Source: Oncomelania hupensis (Eukaryota > Mollusca > Gastropoda > Littorinimorpha > Pomatiopsidae). From it: a stretch of 64,000 nucleotides of DNA. The notes beneath the pieces were generated by a model. That model searched no databases. It saw nothing but the letters and a program-made list of their open reading frames with translations, and was not told the origin of the DNA. The stretch is from contig CM072511.1 in assembly GCA_036898135.1 (NCBI GenBank), forward strand, positions 46,114,641 to 46,178,640. Reading direction: 5' to 3'. Every line of letters begins with the position of its first letter. Position 1 is the first letter of the stretch. The translations under genes and the position numbers were made by a program. Below, piece by piece: positions 1 through 11,477 of the stretch.

Positions 1-300
1 TGTGTGAGATAATTCCTATCCCATCCTATCCCATAATTCAAAAGTCATTGGGGCCATCACAGATTTTCGTTTAACCAGCGTACTCCATCTTTCTGTGTCC
101 TCAGCAACCCTCATGGCTTTGCTCAGTGTCAAGCCAGTCCATTCTTGAATGTTGTCCCCCCACTTCTTTTTCTTTCCTCTTCTTCTGCCTTCTTGCACCA
201 TGCCTTGCAGGATGGTTTTTGCAAGACCTGATGCTCTGGCAGCATTTCCATTACTATCGGAGTTTCTGTTTCTTTTCCACTGTGAGCATGTCATCAAGGC
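1..300 (-). mobile_element. RTE-like LINE, 3'-end fragment
   Basis: On the minus strand this encodes the C-terminal tail of a non-LTR reverse transcriptase of a type common in marine invertebrates. Readable words include GLAKTILQG, a basic RRRGKKKKWGDNIQEWTG and LTLSKAMRVAEDTERWSTL. The 3' tail at about 14-35 is a decayed (ATGGGATAGG)-type repeat. Related fragments recur at 3826-4460, 13930-14480, 20960-22530, 28395-28458 and 30950-31240. The clade (RTE/RTE-X) is inferred from resemblance only. Confidence 0.75.
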
Positions 301-775
301 AGGGCGATGAATCCTTAATATTCCACAAATGATATCGAATCAAAATGACCTGTCTGTTTGTCAGTCTGGCAGCTGTCTGCCTGTGCAAAAACTTTAAAGG
401 GGCTAAGTATTCAGAACCTATTTGAACTACCTATTTGAACTATCAATCACAGCCAAACTTGGTAAGATGGTGTGTACTCATGAGACCTCGTACATGATCA
501 GTGAATGAAGGACTTCACTTCTAGGTCAAAGGGTCATCAAATGTTAGTCAAAATATGACAATTAAAAAAAAAAGCCACTTTTTCCTTGGTTAACTTATTA
601 ATTTTGAACTTATGATTCTTTGATGCATGATAGATATCAAAAGACACATTTACTTTGTAAATTTGGTTAACTTCACTCCAAGGTCAAGATCACTAGAGCA
701 GTCCAAAGTCGATTAGCATAGATTCTTTGAAGTGACCTTGACCCTAAACTATTTAGTAATTGTTTATATGGTCCA

Positions 776-1430
776 ACGGACTACAAAAAGTCGAATCAGG
801 ACCACATTTTGGTTGAAAGAGGGCTCATTCCTGATCTGTGTAAAAGATCTGTTAAACAATCCTATGGGTAACACCGATGGCACTCCACCAGCCGGTCACT
901 TGATGACACAGGTATCCCATGCAGGGGACACTGAGGCTGTACTCTAATTTATCGAATCCCCGTTTACAAAAACAAAATAGAACATAAACATCATTATAAA
1001 ATATTTAAAAAAACACATACATATAAAATGCCTATATTGCTAAATAATAATGATATCATAGACAGCCCTAGTGACCATTTGGCAGAACAGATTAGGAACA
1101 AGAAAAACAAAATAGAATATGAACATCATTATAAAATATAAACAAAACATATACATATAAAATGCCTACATTGCTAAATAACAATGATATCATAGACAGC
1201 CCTAGTGACCATTTGGCAGAACAGATTAGGAACAAGAAAAACAAAATAGAATATAAACATCATTATAAAATATAAACAAAACATATACATATAAAATGCC
1301 TACATTGCTAAATAACAATGATATCATAGACAGCCCTAGTGACCATTTGGCAGAACAGATTAGGAACGAGAAAGAACAAATGAGAATGACAGAAACAGTG
1401 GTAATTTAAAGCCCTAAATTTCCATTAAGT
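776..1430 (-). mobile_element. SINE-like element A, minus copy with internal tandem triplication
   Basis: Reverse-orientation copy of element A. It is recognised by the CACTCCACCAGCCGGTCACT word, the CATGCAGGGGACACTGAGGC word, the run AACAAAATAGAA, and the terminal CACCCCAACAGAGG. Inside it a unit of about 134 bp is repeated three times in tandem (968-1102, 1103-1236, 1237-1371), which no other copy in the window shows. It sits inside an AGGTCA-rich repeat. Confidence 0.75.
968..1371. repeat. Tandem repeat, three units of 134-135 bp
   Basis: Three near-identical consecutive units each begin with AAAAACAAAATAGAA and end with CAGATTAGGAAC(A/G)AGA. The unit is the central part of element A, so the array is an expansion within one transposon copy. 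It lacks the short repeat and unique-spacer pattern of a CRISPR array. Confidence 0.85.
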
Positions 1431-2061
1431 GGGAATACTATTTATACAGAAAACTCCTGCACCCCAACAGAGGTACACTAAACTTATATTTAGAGAGGAT
1501 AGATTGATCTTTCATAGATGTTCCGTTTTTGCGTTGATGTTGAAGGTCAAGGTTCTTTTAGGCCTTGCATAAACATACACAAAATAGATAATCGTATAGT
1601 GGAATGTCTGTTTATTTAACTCATAATATCCAGCAACATTGGGTTATTTGATCAAACATGCATGAGAGATCACATGATGGCCACAGGCATCCCAAGGTCA
1701 AGGTAATCTTTTTTGGCATAATACGATTTTTGCTGTACTTTATTTGGTAGTTCTTGAGTGTATTTGGAGACTGAAGTCAATGTTATCTCAAGGTCAAGAG
1801 CATAGAAAGATCAAAGTAGGTATTACTAAAGAGCTTATTACTATAATTACTTAAGCTCTTTGGTATTACTTTGCATTTTAATGGCACCCTTTCATTTTAT
1901 TTTTTCTGGGCACTCATTTTCATGTAAAAATATTGCAAGTTTTACAGGGAGCATGAGTCATATGGGCTTTGCCCTTCAGTTCTAATCTTATTTCTTTTTC
2001 TCTTTTTCTTGTTGAGTCTCTTCAGTTTTGCCCCTTTCATAATACAATTGTATGTATGTAC

Positions 2062-2371
2062 TCCTTCGGATGAGAGTATAAACCGAGGTCTAGTCTGTGC
2101 CACATACATTCCATCATAACGGACTTTAAAGATCCTGACGCTCATGTCCTAGACGGGTGAGTGCCGGTGACAAGAACACACCCAGCATGCACATAGGTCC
2201 TTCTCCCCCATCCCTGGCTGCCCAGGATTGTGCTCAGTCGTCCGGGCATCAGACGATGCACCCAAAGGCTGCGGGTGGGTGTCTCGGGCGGCTTGAGTTA
2301 GATCCTGTATCGGCCAGCGCCTTGAGCAGCTCTTGAGCTGGAAAAGCGCTATATAAGAACGATTAAATAAA
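2062..2371 (-). mobile_element. SINE-like repeat with AGCGCTATATAAG tail
   Basis: A 310-bp GC-richer block. The same sequence is present in the opposite orientation at 50432-50738. It carries the word AGCGCTATATAAGAACGATT, a tail motif frequent in invertebrate short interspersed elements, and on the minus strand a peptide-like stretch MSVRIFKVRYDGMYVAQTRP that recurs in both copies. Identification as a SINE is by resemblance; no pol III boxes were established. Confidence 0.6.
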
Positions 2372-2621
2372 TAATGAAATAATATGTGTATATTGAAAGC
2401 CAGTATGTTAAGTTCTTGTCCACTTTTGAGACCAGGAATATTACCTTTCTATATATCACTATTGGTGTATAGTAACACAATCTGTATTCATGAGAAAGAC
2501 TAATGCTAGATCATTAGAAGCCTGTATACACTGTTGTATGTTTTTAAAAAAAATCTAGTTCAATAGACTAGTCTACACTGGTCTTATGATTTATATGGCT
2601 ATATTCTCATTTAAATTTCAG

Positions 2622-4493
2622 TGTGCTGACAAATTACTTCCACAAGAAGTATTTTATCACCATTGACAAGGAAACCTGCATAGAACGGAGAAGGTACAAG
2701 GTCCTTTTTCATGAGACATTTAGTAATTGTTTTTTGTTTATACTTGTTGACTATTTTATATTATTTGTGAGTAACCATGTTTTACATTAAAATAATTAGA
2801 CCTCCATTGTAACTAACATATACATATATGTAAATAAATAAAAAATTAATAAATAGAATTTTAGAAGAAACAAGAACTTGTAAGACCTATTAGTTATTCA
2901 GTTTCAATACGTCAGTCCCTTAAAAGTAAATTAAAACATCAAGTGGACAAAATAACATGCTTTAATGACCAATATTGACCTGTTAATGAGAACCTAGATA
3001 TGAGTCAAAGTAGATGTCTTGTGACATTGTTATTGTCAGCATCTGAAGAAGCGACTGTTAATGAATGTCATAAACCATGACATATTTCTTTATCATGTGT
3101 GACCATTGACTATTGTTACTTTTTGACCCAGAAAAGATTATCTAAATATTTTGCCAACCTGTGTTGTGAAATTCTTTCATGAGTTTTATGTGATTATGCA
3201 ACTAGACCTTATTGTTTAGCTATAGTCCTGTGAAGAGATTAAACTGTTGAATATAACTTTACTGACTGAGCTTAAATAAAAGTTAAACCATTTTGATACA
3301 CTTTGTGTTTTTTTTTTATATATAACAATGATATTGAAAAAATTGTATAGCATTGCTGTCCACTAAAATTCAAAATTCACTCTTCTCCTCTCCATTGACA
3401 GCTGCCTTCATCATGGTGAAGATTTTGTAGTCAAGACACATGCAGAAATAAGAAAGCGAACTTTTCTATAATTCAGTATTTGTTATACTGTTTATATCCA
3501 TGTTTGGTATTGAATTTGATACATGATATAACTCAGGCCTAACATTACCTTTTGTGGGTAGGGGTGTGTAGTTTATGTGTTATACGTGAAAATAGTGACA
3601 GACGTACGTCTTTATTTTACTTTGAAATGTTGCTGGTATGATTTTTAGGCGCAGGACTTACAATCCACCCGACAAGCCAGGATACTTTGAGAAGGTGGTA
3701 TGGCCCATGTACCTCAAGAACAAGCAAGACATGGAAGCACAAAAAGACATTGGTAAGAAATTGATTACACATAGACATTTTGAGTCTGATATGGACAGAA
3801 TTAAATTTTGCAAGTAAGAAAAATTTATGCTTTAGTATCGATAGGAATAGGGGATAGAGCAATCTCCAACCTCTGTTTCATGGATGACATTATTGGACTG
3901 GCTGAAGGGGAACAAGAACTTGAACAGCTAATAAAGAAGCCTGACACCACCCAGAGCTTTGGGAATGGAAATAAGTGTAGAGAAGACCAAAATGATGACC
4001 AATAACACCAATGGCTTCAACACTGACATCGAAATCCAAGGCCAATCCCTCAACACGGTACACAGCTTAAAATATTTAGGAGCAATTATATCTGACAATG
4101 GGTCCCGACAGGAAGTCCTCTCCACGATAGCAAAAACAGTTGCTGCCCTAGCAAGTTTCATGCCCATTTGGAAAGACAGGACCATCAGTCTACACTCTTT
4201 CTTCTTAAACTCTTGCGAAACATGGACCCTCACAGCACATCTACTACCTATCTATCCTATTCTATCATGTAACTCGAAAGTCGTTGGGGCACCACAGATG
4301 ATTGTTTAACCAGCATACTCCATCTTTCTCTGTCCCCAGAAACCCTCACGGCATTGCTGTGTCAAGCCATTCCATTGTGTTGTCCTCTCTTCTCTTTTTC
4401 TGTCTTCCTTTTGTTCTGCCTCCTTGCACCTTGCCTTGCAGGATGGTCTTTGATAAGGTAAGAATAGGATCGGTGGGATAATGTGTGTGTGTG

Positions 4494-4546
<53 letters not shown>

Positions 4547-4792
4547 GTGAGGTGAATAACCTCGAGAAGCCAGGATGGTAGTAATGTACAAGACTTAGAT
4601 CTTCAATTGTCAGTATGCATATTTGGTGTTAACAGTGCTTTGAAATCTACTCTTATTTTCTATTGTATCTGCCTTTACATTGCCAGTTATGTACATTTTA
4701 CAGTGTACTTGGATGGGACAGATGACCAGGACTCTATTGTTCAGGAGATGGCCTCAGACATTGACAAGCTTCTTCAGCAACATTGTCCATGA
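2622..4792 (+). CDS. NMRK: Nicotinamide riboside kinase, last three coding exons (partial)
   Basis: This enzyme phosphorylates nicotinamide riboside to nicotinamide mononucleotide in cytosolic NAD+ salvage. Exons are 2622-2693, 3649-3752 and 4704-4792 (stop TGA 4790-4792), joined in phases 2 and 1 with AG/GT borders. Diagnostic words in order are KKYFITIDKETC, RRRTYNPPDKPGYF, VVWPMYLKNKQDM and VYLDGTDDQDS. These align with the C-terminal third of human NMRK1 (YFLTIPYEECKRRR, YQPPDSPGYF, HVWPMYL, VVYLDGT). The P-loop and substrate-lid exons must lie before position 1 or in 1-2621, where I see no match. The intron at 3753-4703 carries two LINE fragments and a GA microsatellite. I cannot separate NMRK1 from NMRK2. 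Confidence 0.9.
3826..4490. mobile_element. Two abutting RTE-like LINE fragments in opposite orientation
   Basis: 3826-4240 reads on the plus strand as the end of a reverse-transcriptase domain. It includes AISNLCFMDDIIGLA (the catalytic FADD position, here FMDD), EISVEKTKMMTNNTNGF and LKYLGAIISDNGSRQEVLS. From about 4245 the minus strand gives the element's 3' end (tail, then the WSTL/LTL region). The tail lies between the fragments, so they look like two insertions rather than one inverted copy. They lie in the last intron of the NMRK gene. Confidence 0.75.
4494..4543. repeat. (GA)n microsatellite
   Basis: About 25 uninterrupted GA units at the edge of the LINE fragment in the NMRK intron. 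Confidence 0.95.
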
Positions 4793-5600
4793 TTCCATTC
4801 TGTTGGTTTTTATTCGGACTCTATCAGAACATTAGCAGAGATGCATTGGACCTATTTTATAGATTCTGTGTGTGTGTGTGCGTGTGTTTGTGCAAGATTT
4901 GCATTATTTGGTAAATTGTTAATTAAATCGTTAACTCACACACTTGTGGACAAAGTAACTAGTGAAGAACTTGTATGCATACATTTTATTAAAATTTCAA
5001 CAAGGCAATTTGAAATATGAAAAAATAATTTCCTTCTCTTCTTTCTTTTTTTTTTTAAAATAAAAAATAAATTTACCATATTTTCTGAGTTCTTGCTTGC
5101 ACTTTTAAGAACTTTCACATAAAATAAAACTAAAATTTGTCTGCACTTGATGATGGACAGTGCATGATTCAGCAAAAACCTGACTCTGGTACGAGTCTTC
5201 TATGGGGAAGAAAAGGGACATATAAGAGAGAAAAAAAGATCACCAGTCGGCAAGTTTTAGGGACTCGACACGATTTTTTTAATTCAAATTAGCGCAACCA
5301 ACAGGCTATTTCCACGTCCTTTATGTAAACGACTTTTTTTTTCTGATGAAGAAGGCAAAATATGTACATGCTTAAATACCAGTCTGTAATATGCTGGGGA
5401 TATGAGCTGTTTTTTACTTCAAGGGTATGCACACCAGTTGTATATGTAGTGCACCAGTTAAAATTTACCTCTACCGTATCTTTGTGACTCTTATGTTTGT
5501 GCCTGTGCATGTTGTTTTACACATTTATATGGACAGTTTTGAGTCGAGGCATTCTATGAGATTGGTGTATACAATAAATGGATTGGATCTGTAATTAGCA
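4793..5600 (+). other. Probable NMRK 3' untranslated region
   Basis: AT-rich sequence after the NMRK stop with no coding signal. A canonical AATAAA lies at 5573-5578 (ACAATAAATGG) and is the best polyadenylation candidate. A short GT run is at 4866-4890. Confidence 0.45.
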
Positions 5601-5639
5601 GTCTATTTTCTTTCATTTGAATGAGTGTGTACATTGGGG

Positions 5640-7093
5640 AGACAACAAGTTTGTGTAAAACATATGTCATAAAGGTCTGTCGCCTAAAGAAAGGGGACTG
5701 GCGTTTATTTATACCAACTTGGACAAAATCTTTATAAGACGCTATCCTCCTTAAAATGAGATCAAAGATCTATCTCCCCTTCTCTGCTGCCAATAGTTTG
5801 AATTTGTGAATTTATGCCATTGACACAGATGGCCATTTCGCTGTGTTCTCAACTCGTCATTGTGTATTAGCTGGGGCTTGGTAACAAGGGACTGACCAGA
5901 AAGTGGGGATACTATTTATACTGAAACCCCCGGCACCCCCACGGGGGATCCGCTGAACCAACCCTAGTGGTTGCAACAACCCTAGTGAAGGCACTCCACC
6001 AGCCGGTCACTTTACAATGAAGGCATCCCAGACATGGACGCTGAGGCTATACTCTAATTTACATTACATAATTGTTGCTTTAGGTCCAGCGGACTCTTCC
6101 GAGCCAAATCAGGACCGGACAACCCCCCAATCCGCATAAAAGATCTGCTGAAACAACCCTAGTGGGAAAACTGAATGCCCTCCACCAGCCAGTCACTTTA
6201 CAATAAAGACATCCCACGCAGGGGACGGCTGAGGCTTCACCCCAACTTATCGAACCCCCGTTTACAAAAACAAAATAGAATACAAACATCATTATAAATT
6301 ATTAACAAAACACATACATATAAAATGCCTACATTGCTAAATAATAACATCATAGGATGCCCTAGTGACCACCTGGCAGAAAGCGTCCAATATTCCCAAG
6401 CTGATCCAACAGACCTCATACACAAACAAGGAGTCTACACCCGAAAGAGTTTTCAAGAAAAAAGGTAGGTGACTGGTCTAGCGAAGAAGACGATAGTATA
6501 GCAGATTGGTAGAAAAGAGCAGGAATGAGAAAGAGCAAATGAGAAAGACAGCGACAGTGGGAATTTAAAGCACTAAATTTCCAGAAAGTGGGGATACTAT
6601 TTATACTGAAACCCCCGGCACTCCAACGGGGGTATACTCTAATTTATCATTACATTACATGATTATTGCTTCAGGTCCAGCGGACTCTTCCGAGCCAAGT
6701 CAGGACCGGACAACCCCTGATCCGCATAAAAGATCTGCCGAAACAACCCTAGTGGTAACACTAAAAGCACTCCACCAGCCAGTCACTTTACAATAAAGAC
6801 ATCCCACGCAGGGGACGCTGAGGCTATACTCTAATTTATCGAACCCCTGTTTACAAAAACAAAATGGAATACAAACATCATTATAAATTATCAACAAAAC
6901 ACATACATATAAAATGCCTATATTGCTAATTTATAACATCATAGGAAGCCCTAGTGACCACCTGGCAGAAAGCATCCAATATTCCCAAGCTGATCCAACA
7001 GACCTCACACACAAATAAGGAGTCTTGTCCTGGAAGAGTTTTCAAGAAAAAGGGTAGGTGACTGGTCTAGCAAAGAAGATAGTATAGCAGATT
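5640..7093 (-). mobile_element. Cluster of element A copies, self-nested
   Basis: At least two minus-orientation copies. One, 6062-6632 (571 bp), is bounded by a perfect 14-bp duplication TATACTCTAATTTA (6048-6061 and 6633-6646). That word is itself internal element A sequence, so this copy inserted into an older copy. A second copy starts near 6647, runs to 7093 and resumes at 9392-9520 after a hAT insertion. Both keep the CCAGCGGACTCTTCCGAGCC and GATCTGC(T/C)GAAACAACCC words. 5640-5760 resembles 9560-9680 and may be an older repeat. Confidence 0.75.
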
Positions 7094-9391
7094 CAGACCT
7101 GTTTACCCATACGATTTCGCCGTATTTTATACTCAACATTTGACCAAATACGACCAATACGGGACAGTACAAAAAAATACGGCCTCTTTTTATTTATTTA
7201 TTTTTTTTTAAATCTAGACATAAATCGGTTGTCTCTGGAGCAGTTCGGAGCTTTGGCGGGTTGTTTTTCGGGTAACTTCGGTGATAAGGAAAATCGACGA
7301 TGATTGGTTTACAAGTAGTGACATCACGGATCGGCTATTTCCGCTTTTATTATGGTCATTCGTTGACAACAATCACGGCGCCATATTTGGGTGAAAAATG
7401 AAACGCCAAGCAGCAAGTGCAAGTGTTGCTGGCCCTCAAAAGCCCCCAAAAATACGAGCAGGAATTTCTTTCAAAGTATACTAATCCCTGGCATCTTCGA
7501 ATCTTCTGTCAGCAAAGTGCATGCTCGATGCAAGTACTGTGAAGTTGACTTTTCTATTTCGCATAGTCATTCTGGAAAATTTGATATCGATCGCCATTGT
7601 GAGACTAAAAGCCACCATGATCGACTTGGTAGAATTCAGGCCGCTGCAACATGCCAAAGCATGCTAAAATTCATGCCTTCACAGCAAGTATCGCAAACCG
7701 AGCAAGATGTTATCCGAGCCGAAGCCATGTTTTCCAAACTTATTGTAAAAACTAATCTACCTCTCACCACAGCAGATATAATAAGTAAAACTGTGAAAAG
7801 TGCTTTTCCAGACTCGAAAATCGCTCAGATGTATTCTTGCGGCAGGAACAAAACAACAGCCATAATTACATCAATGGCAGAAGTCATCAAAGCTTCAGTT
7901 AAAGAGCAGATGCGCAATGGACCTTTTTGTGTTGCCACTGATGGCTCAAATGAACAGAGAGAAAAACTGTACTAAAATCAATTTGTAAAAATAACTACAA
8001 TCATAATTGCCTACCATGGTCCTTAGGGGTTCTCTTAAAAGCTTTGATTTTTCAATCTCTGTATTTTAAGGCAATTTACGTTCTTTGATGTAAGATAACA
8101 TATTTTTTGTTTTGTCTCAAAACATGAGGTACGTAAGTTGCGAATGAATTGTGTCTAATATATGGAATTTTCAAGTTATTCGTGGAATACACTTACCAGG
8201 GTGGAGAACAACTGAATCAAGAAATCTCTGAAATCCGGCCGGGGCCAAGGGGCCCAGCCCCGGTATTCGCCCTTTGGAAGAAAATGAATGTATGCAATTT
8301 TTAAAGTAATTTAGGGCCTCTACTGAAAGCAAATAGCACAAAGTAAACATGAATAGAAACAACAACAAAAAAAATAATGTTTTATGCACATGTCTTTCAA
8401 TAAAAGTAAGAATCTTGATTTGTAGGCCTAACAAAGTTTGAGGTCCACCACTGTTACAAACAAACTCCACATTTCCAATTTTACTGGGCACACGGTTGTC
8501 TATTTTTTACCTGTAAACAGGCAAGAATTTTTTTTTATAATTTTATAGATATTTAGGTGTAGGCCTACGTTAGTAAAAACACCACATCTTAGGTATTTGT
8601 GACTAGTAACTATTAGTGACTAGTGTACGGCAAATGGAAGAAGAAGTGTATAGATTTAAATGAAATAAAATGCAAAATGAACAGAAATAAATTCTCTTTT
8701 GATTTTCTACCTTTTTCTACTTCTCTTGTCATGTCTTGTTTTTTATTACTCCATGTGTATTAAAAAAAAAAGTTTTAAAAAGTCCGAACAAGCCCCCTTC
8801 TCTTCTTCAATTTCATGCCAGTCTGAAAGATCGTATGCATGCACACTACTGACACTAATTGTCTAATGTCAGTACCAATCTCTTCCTCCGACTCCAAGTC
8901 CATTTCTCTCACTTTAATGTCTGATAAATGGAAGCCTGTAAACTCCCCTTCATCAGTTGAAGAATCCAAACCATCCATTTTAGACACACACACAATAAAA
9001 TGTGAACAAAAATTCAAAAAACGAATGCATCACAGAGAAAACTTGTGGAAATGCAGTGGAATGTTTTCACAACAGAATAAACTGGAAGTCAATTGCCGGA
9101 AGTCTCGCAATCTTTCAAACAATGCGATAATATAACCACTTGGTTGATACGGACGCTTTTGGACGTTTTGCCTGTTTAGACCTTTAGCCGCTTTTGGCCG
9201 CTATGCCCAGTAAAGTGTAGCCCCTCAGCTTCTCACACTCGGAACTCAATATTTTTTTCTCGGAAATGCAAATGCCTTTCGCGGAAATCCGCGGATCCGC
9301 GGAGAATTCTCCACCCTGACTTACTTTCTTAAAAATACACCCTTTTTTTCTCAAAAGTACCCCATCCACAATTCCAGGGTAAACAGGTCTG
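7094..9391 (+). mobile_element. hAT-type DNA transposon with 6-bp target duplication
   Basis: The element has terminal inverted repeats, CAGACCTGTTTACCC at the left and GGGTAAACAGGTCTG at the right. It is flanked by CAGATT at 7088-7093 and 9392-9397. Intact element A copies read GCAGATTGATA here, which confirms the insertion point. The left third carries the start of a BED-finger transposase (7398-7975). The rest is AT-rich, with an unassigned acidic open frame at 8775-9017 on the minus strand. The catalytic and dimerisation parts are missing. Confidence 0.85.
7398..7975 (+). pseudogene. hAT transposase N-terminus (BED zinc finger), broken
   Basis: From ATG 7398 a first frame reads MKRQAASASVAGPQKPPKIR and then stops. 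A +/-1 shift continues into a long second frame ending at TAA 7975. The second frame has a BED-like finger (CKYC, then HCETKSHH), followed by VIRAEAMFSKLIVKTNLPL, FPDSKIAQMYSCGRNKTTAI and FCVATDGSNEQREKLY. These are typical of the RNase H-fold entry of one hAT family. Coding ends just after the DGSN motif. The frameshift and truncation mean no functional transposase. Confidence 0.75.
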
Positions 9392-9399
9392 CAGATTGA

Positions 9400-11477
9400 T
9401 AGAACAGAGCAGGGATGAGGAAGGACAAATGAGAAAGGCAGCGACAGTGGGAATTTAAAGCACTAAATTTCCAAAAAGTGGGGATACTATTTATACTGAA
9501 ACCCCTGGCACCCCAACAGGGGTCACATGGGAGTTAGAAAGTGACTGCTGGCTAGTGGAATAAGAAAGACAAGAAGTTTCTGTTAAACACATGTGATAAA
9601 GGTGTCTCGCCGAAAGACAGGGGATTAGAGTTTATTGATAGCATGTGGAATTCTATCCTCCATAAAACGTGGGAATGATAGGAAAGATCTTCACAATAAA
9701 ATACTGCATCAAGAGAAAAAAAAAGTAATATTTCAAATTATTAAATAATTAAATTGCTCCTCATGTGAATGTGCATCTTATATTTATTATGGCTGCCAAA
9801 TTTTATAAAATATATTAACAGGATCTATTTGAACTCAACAAAACAGAATGGAAAGTATAATGACAATGTGTGTTAATGCCCACAAATGTGGCCGTGTAAT
9901 AACAAGTCATGTGTTGGTTGTAAACTGCAAAACTGTCAACACAAAACAAACCAACAAACACAAATCTAAAACGTGTGAATGGGAAATGAAATAAATTCCT
10001 GGAACACCAACTTCAACATTCTGACAAACAAATTAACAGAAACCAGTTTCAATGTTATTTTGAATTGCAAAACTGAACATGTAAACGCAGCAACACCACA
10101 GATAAAACATCTTGAAACATTTCATGAAACAAATTCACAAGTATTATTCACAAGGATATTACAAAATACAACAGCATGAGCAAACAATGGGATGAATTTG
10201 GATAGGACACTCTTATTCATAGACACAATAGTGTAACAGACAAACCCCGAAACTGGACAAATCTTTTACATGTACAGCTACAATAAAAAGACATGGCAAT
10301 AATTATTACAATAGAACATACCACATACAGTAATGGCCACAAGCTGCTTTTCTCATAAAAAAGAATTTTTTTTTTTTTTACATTTTTTTTACCCTGCATG
10401 AAATGGAAGATAAACATACTGATACATTAATAAAAACTGCTGCCACATTGTCTTATAATACATTTATGTTGAAGTAAATGTTTTGTTAATCCAAGACCGG
10501 GAGCAAATCTATAACTCTATATACAATGGATTGGATAATTTCAAACAACTTATAATGGATGATCGACCTAAATACATCTGATCCTTGGATTCATACAATC
10601 TTCTTTTTAAATAAATGCAGGTAACAACTGGGACAATCACAGGACTTGGAAAATAAGCAGCATTTGAATACAAGCAGACTTGAATTCCACTGCATGCTAC
10701 AGATGTCTGTGAGACCAAAGGAACATAAAATACATTTTTGGCTATTCACGCAGATAAATGTAAGTTTGGTTTTAACACAAAAGCAAAACTAAGTTTATAA
10801 GGGAATGATAATAATACAATAAAAGATTTGTTGATATTATGTTTCATTTCTCTTGTACGATATTGGAAATTTTGTTTGAAGTACATTTTCTGATATACAT
10901 TGTTTATTAAAAAGTTTGGTTCTTTATTTTTTTTTAATCACAAAGTTAATTGTATACACCCTGCAGTTAATGGTGGCAGCAGATTAAACATGTGTTAACT
11001 CTTAAAAAATCTTTAGCAATGTATGCTAATAATGATAAAACATGGTTGTAAAGAAACATATTCGGTAACAGTAGATCATCGTCCCTGCTCTACAGATACC
11101 GATAAACTGGCAATAATCAGATTTGTTCACAAGTAAAATATATAAACTTTGACGATATATCCCTTGTCAAAAACAAAACAAAAACTAGTTTGATGTCAGT
11201 ACCATACCTCATCAGAAACAGAACAATTTAGGAATTACTTGCAAATTACCTTTAATAATTCTCAATTAGTCAGCCTAAATGGGACAGGTTTTGTTGTGTG
11301 GATATGTGTGAGTATGTGCATGTCTTTGAAATAAAATTCTGTCTCATCTCTCCTTCAGAAATCGCATCGACAAATCTAACATCTGCACTCTGACAAAACA
11401 AATTATGGAAAACTTTGAGCAAAAACGGCAATGGAATATCATCTTGAACATATACAATTCATATTTAGTTGGTAAAT
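9400..11477 (-). other. Element A remnant, then ANKLE1 3' flank
   Basis: 9392-9520 is the remainder of the element A copy split by the hAT insertion. From about 9700 to 11477 the sequence is AT-rich with no recognisable exon on either strand. It lies directly downstream of the ANKLE1 stop, so part is probably its 3' untranslated region. I see nothing else assignable. Confidence 0.4.

Larger units (their letters stand above)
350..1957 (+). repeat. AGGTCA-rich dispersed repeat, interrupted by element A
   Basis: This is one copy of a dispersed repeat also found at 13257-14790, 29185-29890, 53390-53760 and 59690-60545. Shared landmarks are a TGATGCATGATA-like word, a TCACTCCAAGGTCAAG-like word, a GATAGATTGATCTTTCAT word, and an end reading GGGCACTCATTTTCATGTAAAAATA followed by GCATGAGTCA. 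Element A (about 776-1430, minus) splits the copy: the flanking words at 720-770 and 1470-1520 are contiguous in the intact copy at 29600-29680. It has no coding capacity. Confidence 0.7.

Noticed and set aside
968..1371. Regular repeat array considered as CRISPR-like
   Set aside because: Units are 134 bp, contiguous and without spacers, in an animal genome.
3826..4490. LINE pieces in opposite orientation considered as one twin-primed insertion
   Set aside because: The 3' tail lies between the two pieces instead of at an outer edge, so two separate insertions fit better.
8775..9017. Acidic minus-strand frame (DSSTDEGEFTGFHLSD) inside the hAT element
   Set aside because: It resembles acidic N-termini of some transposase genes, but I cannot assign a family and the frame has no visible continuation.
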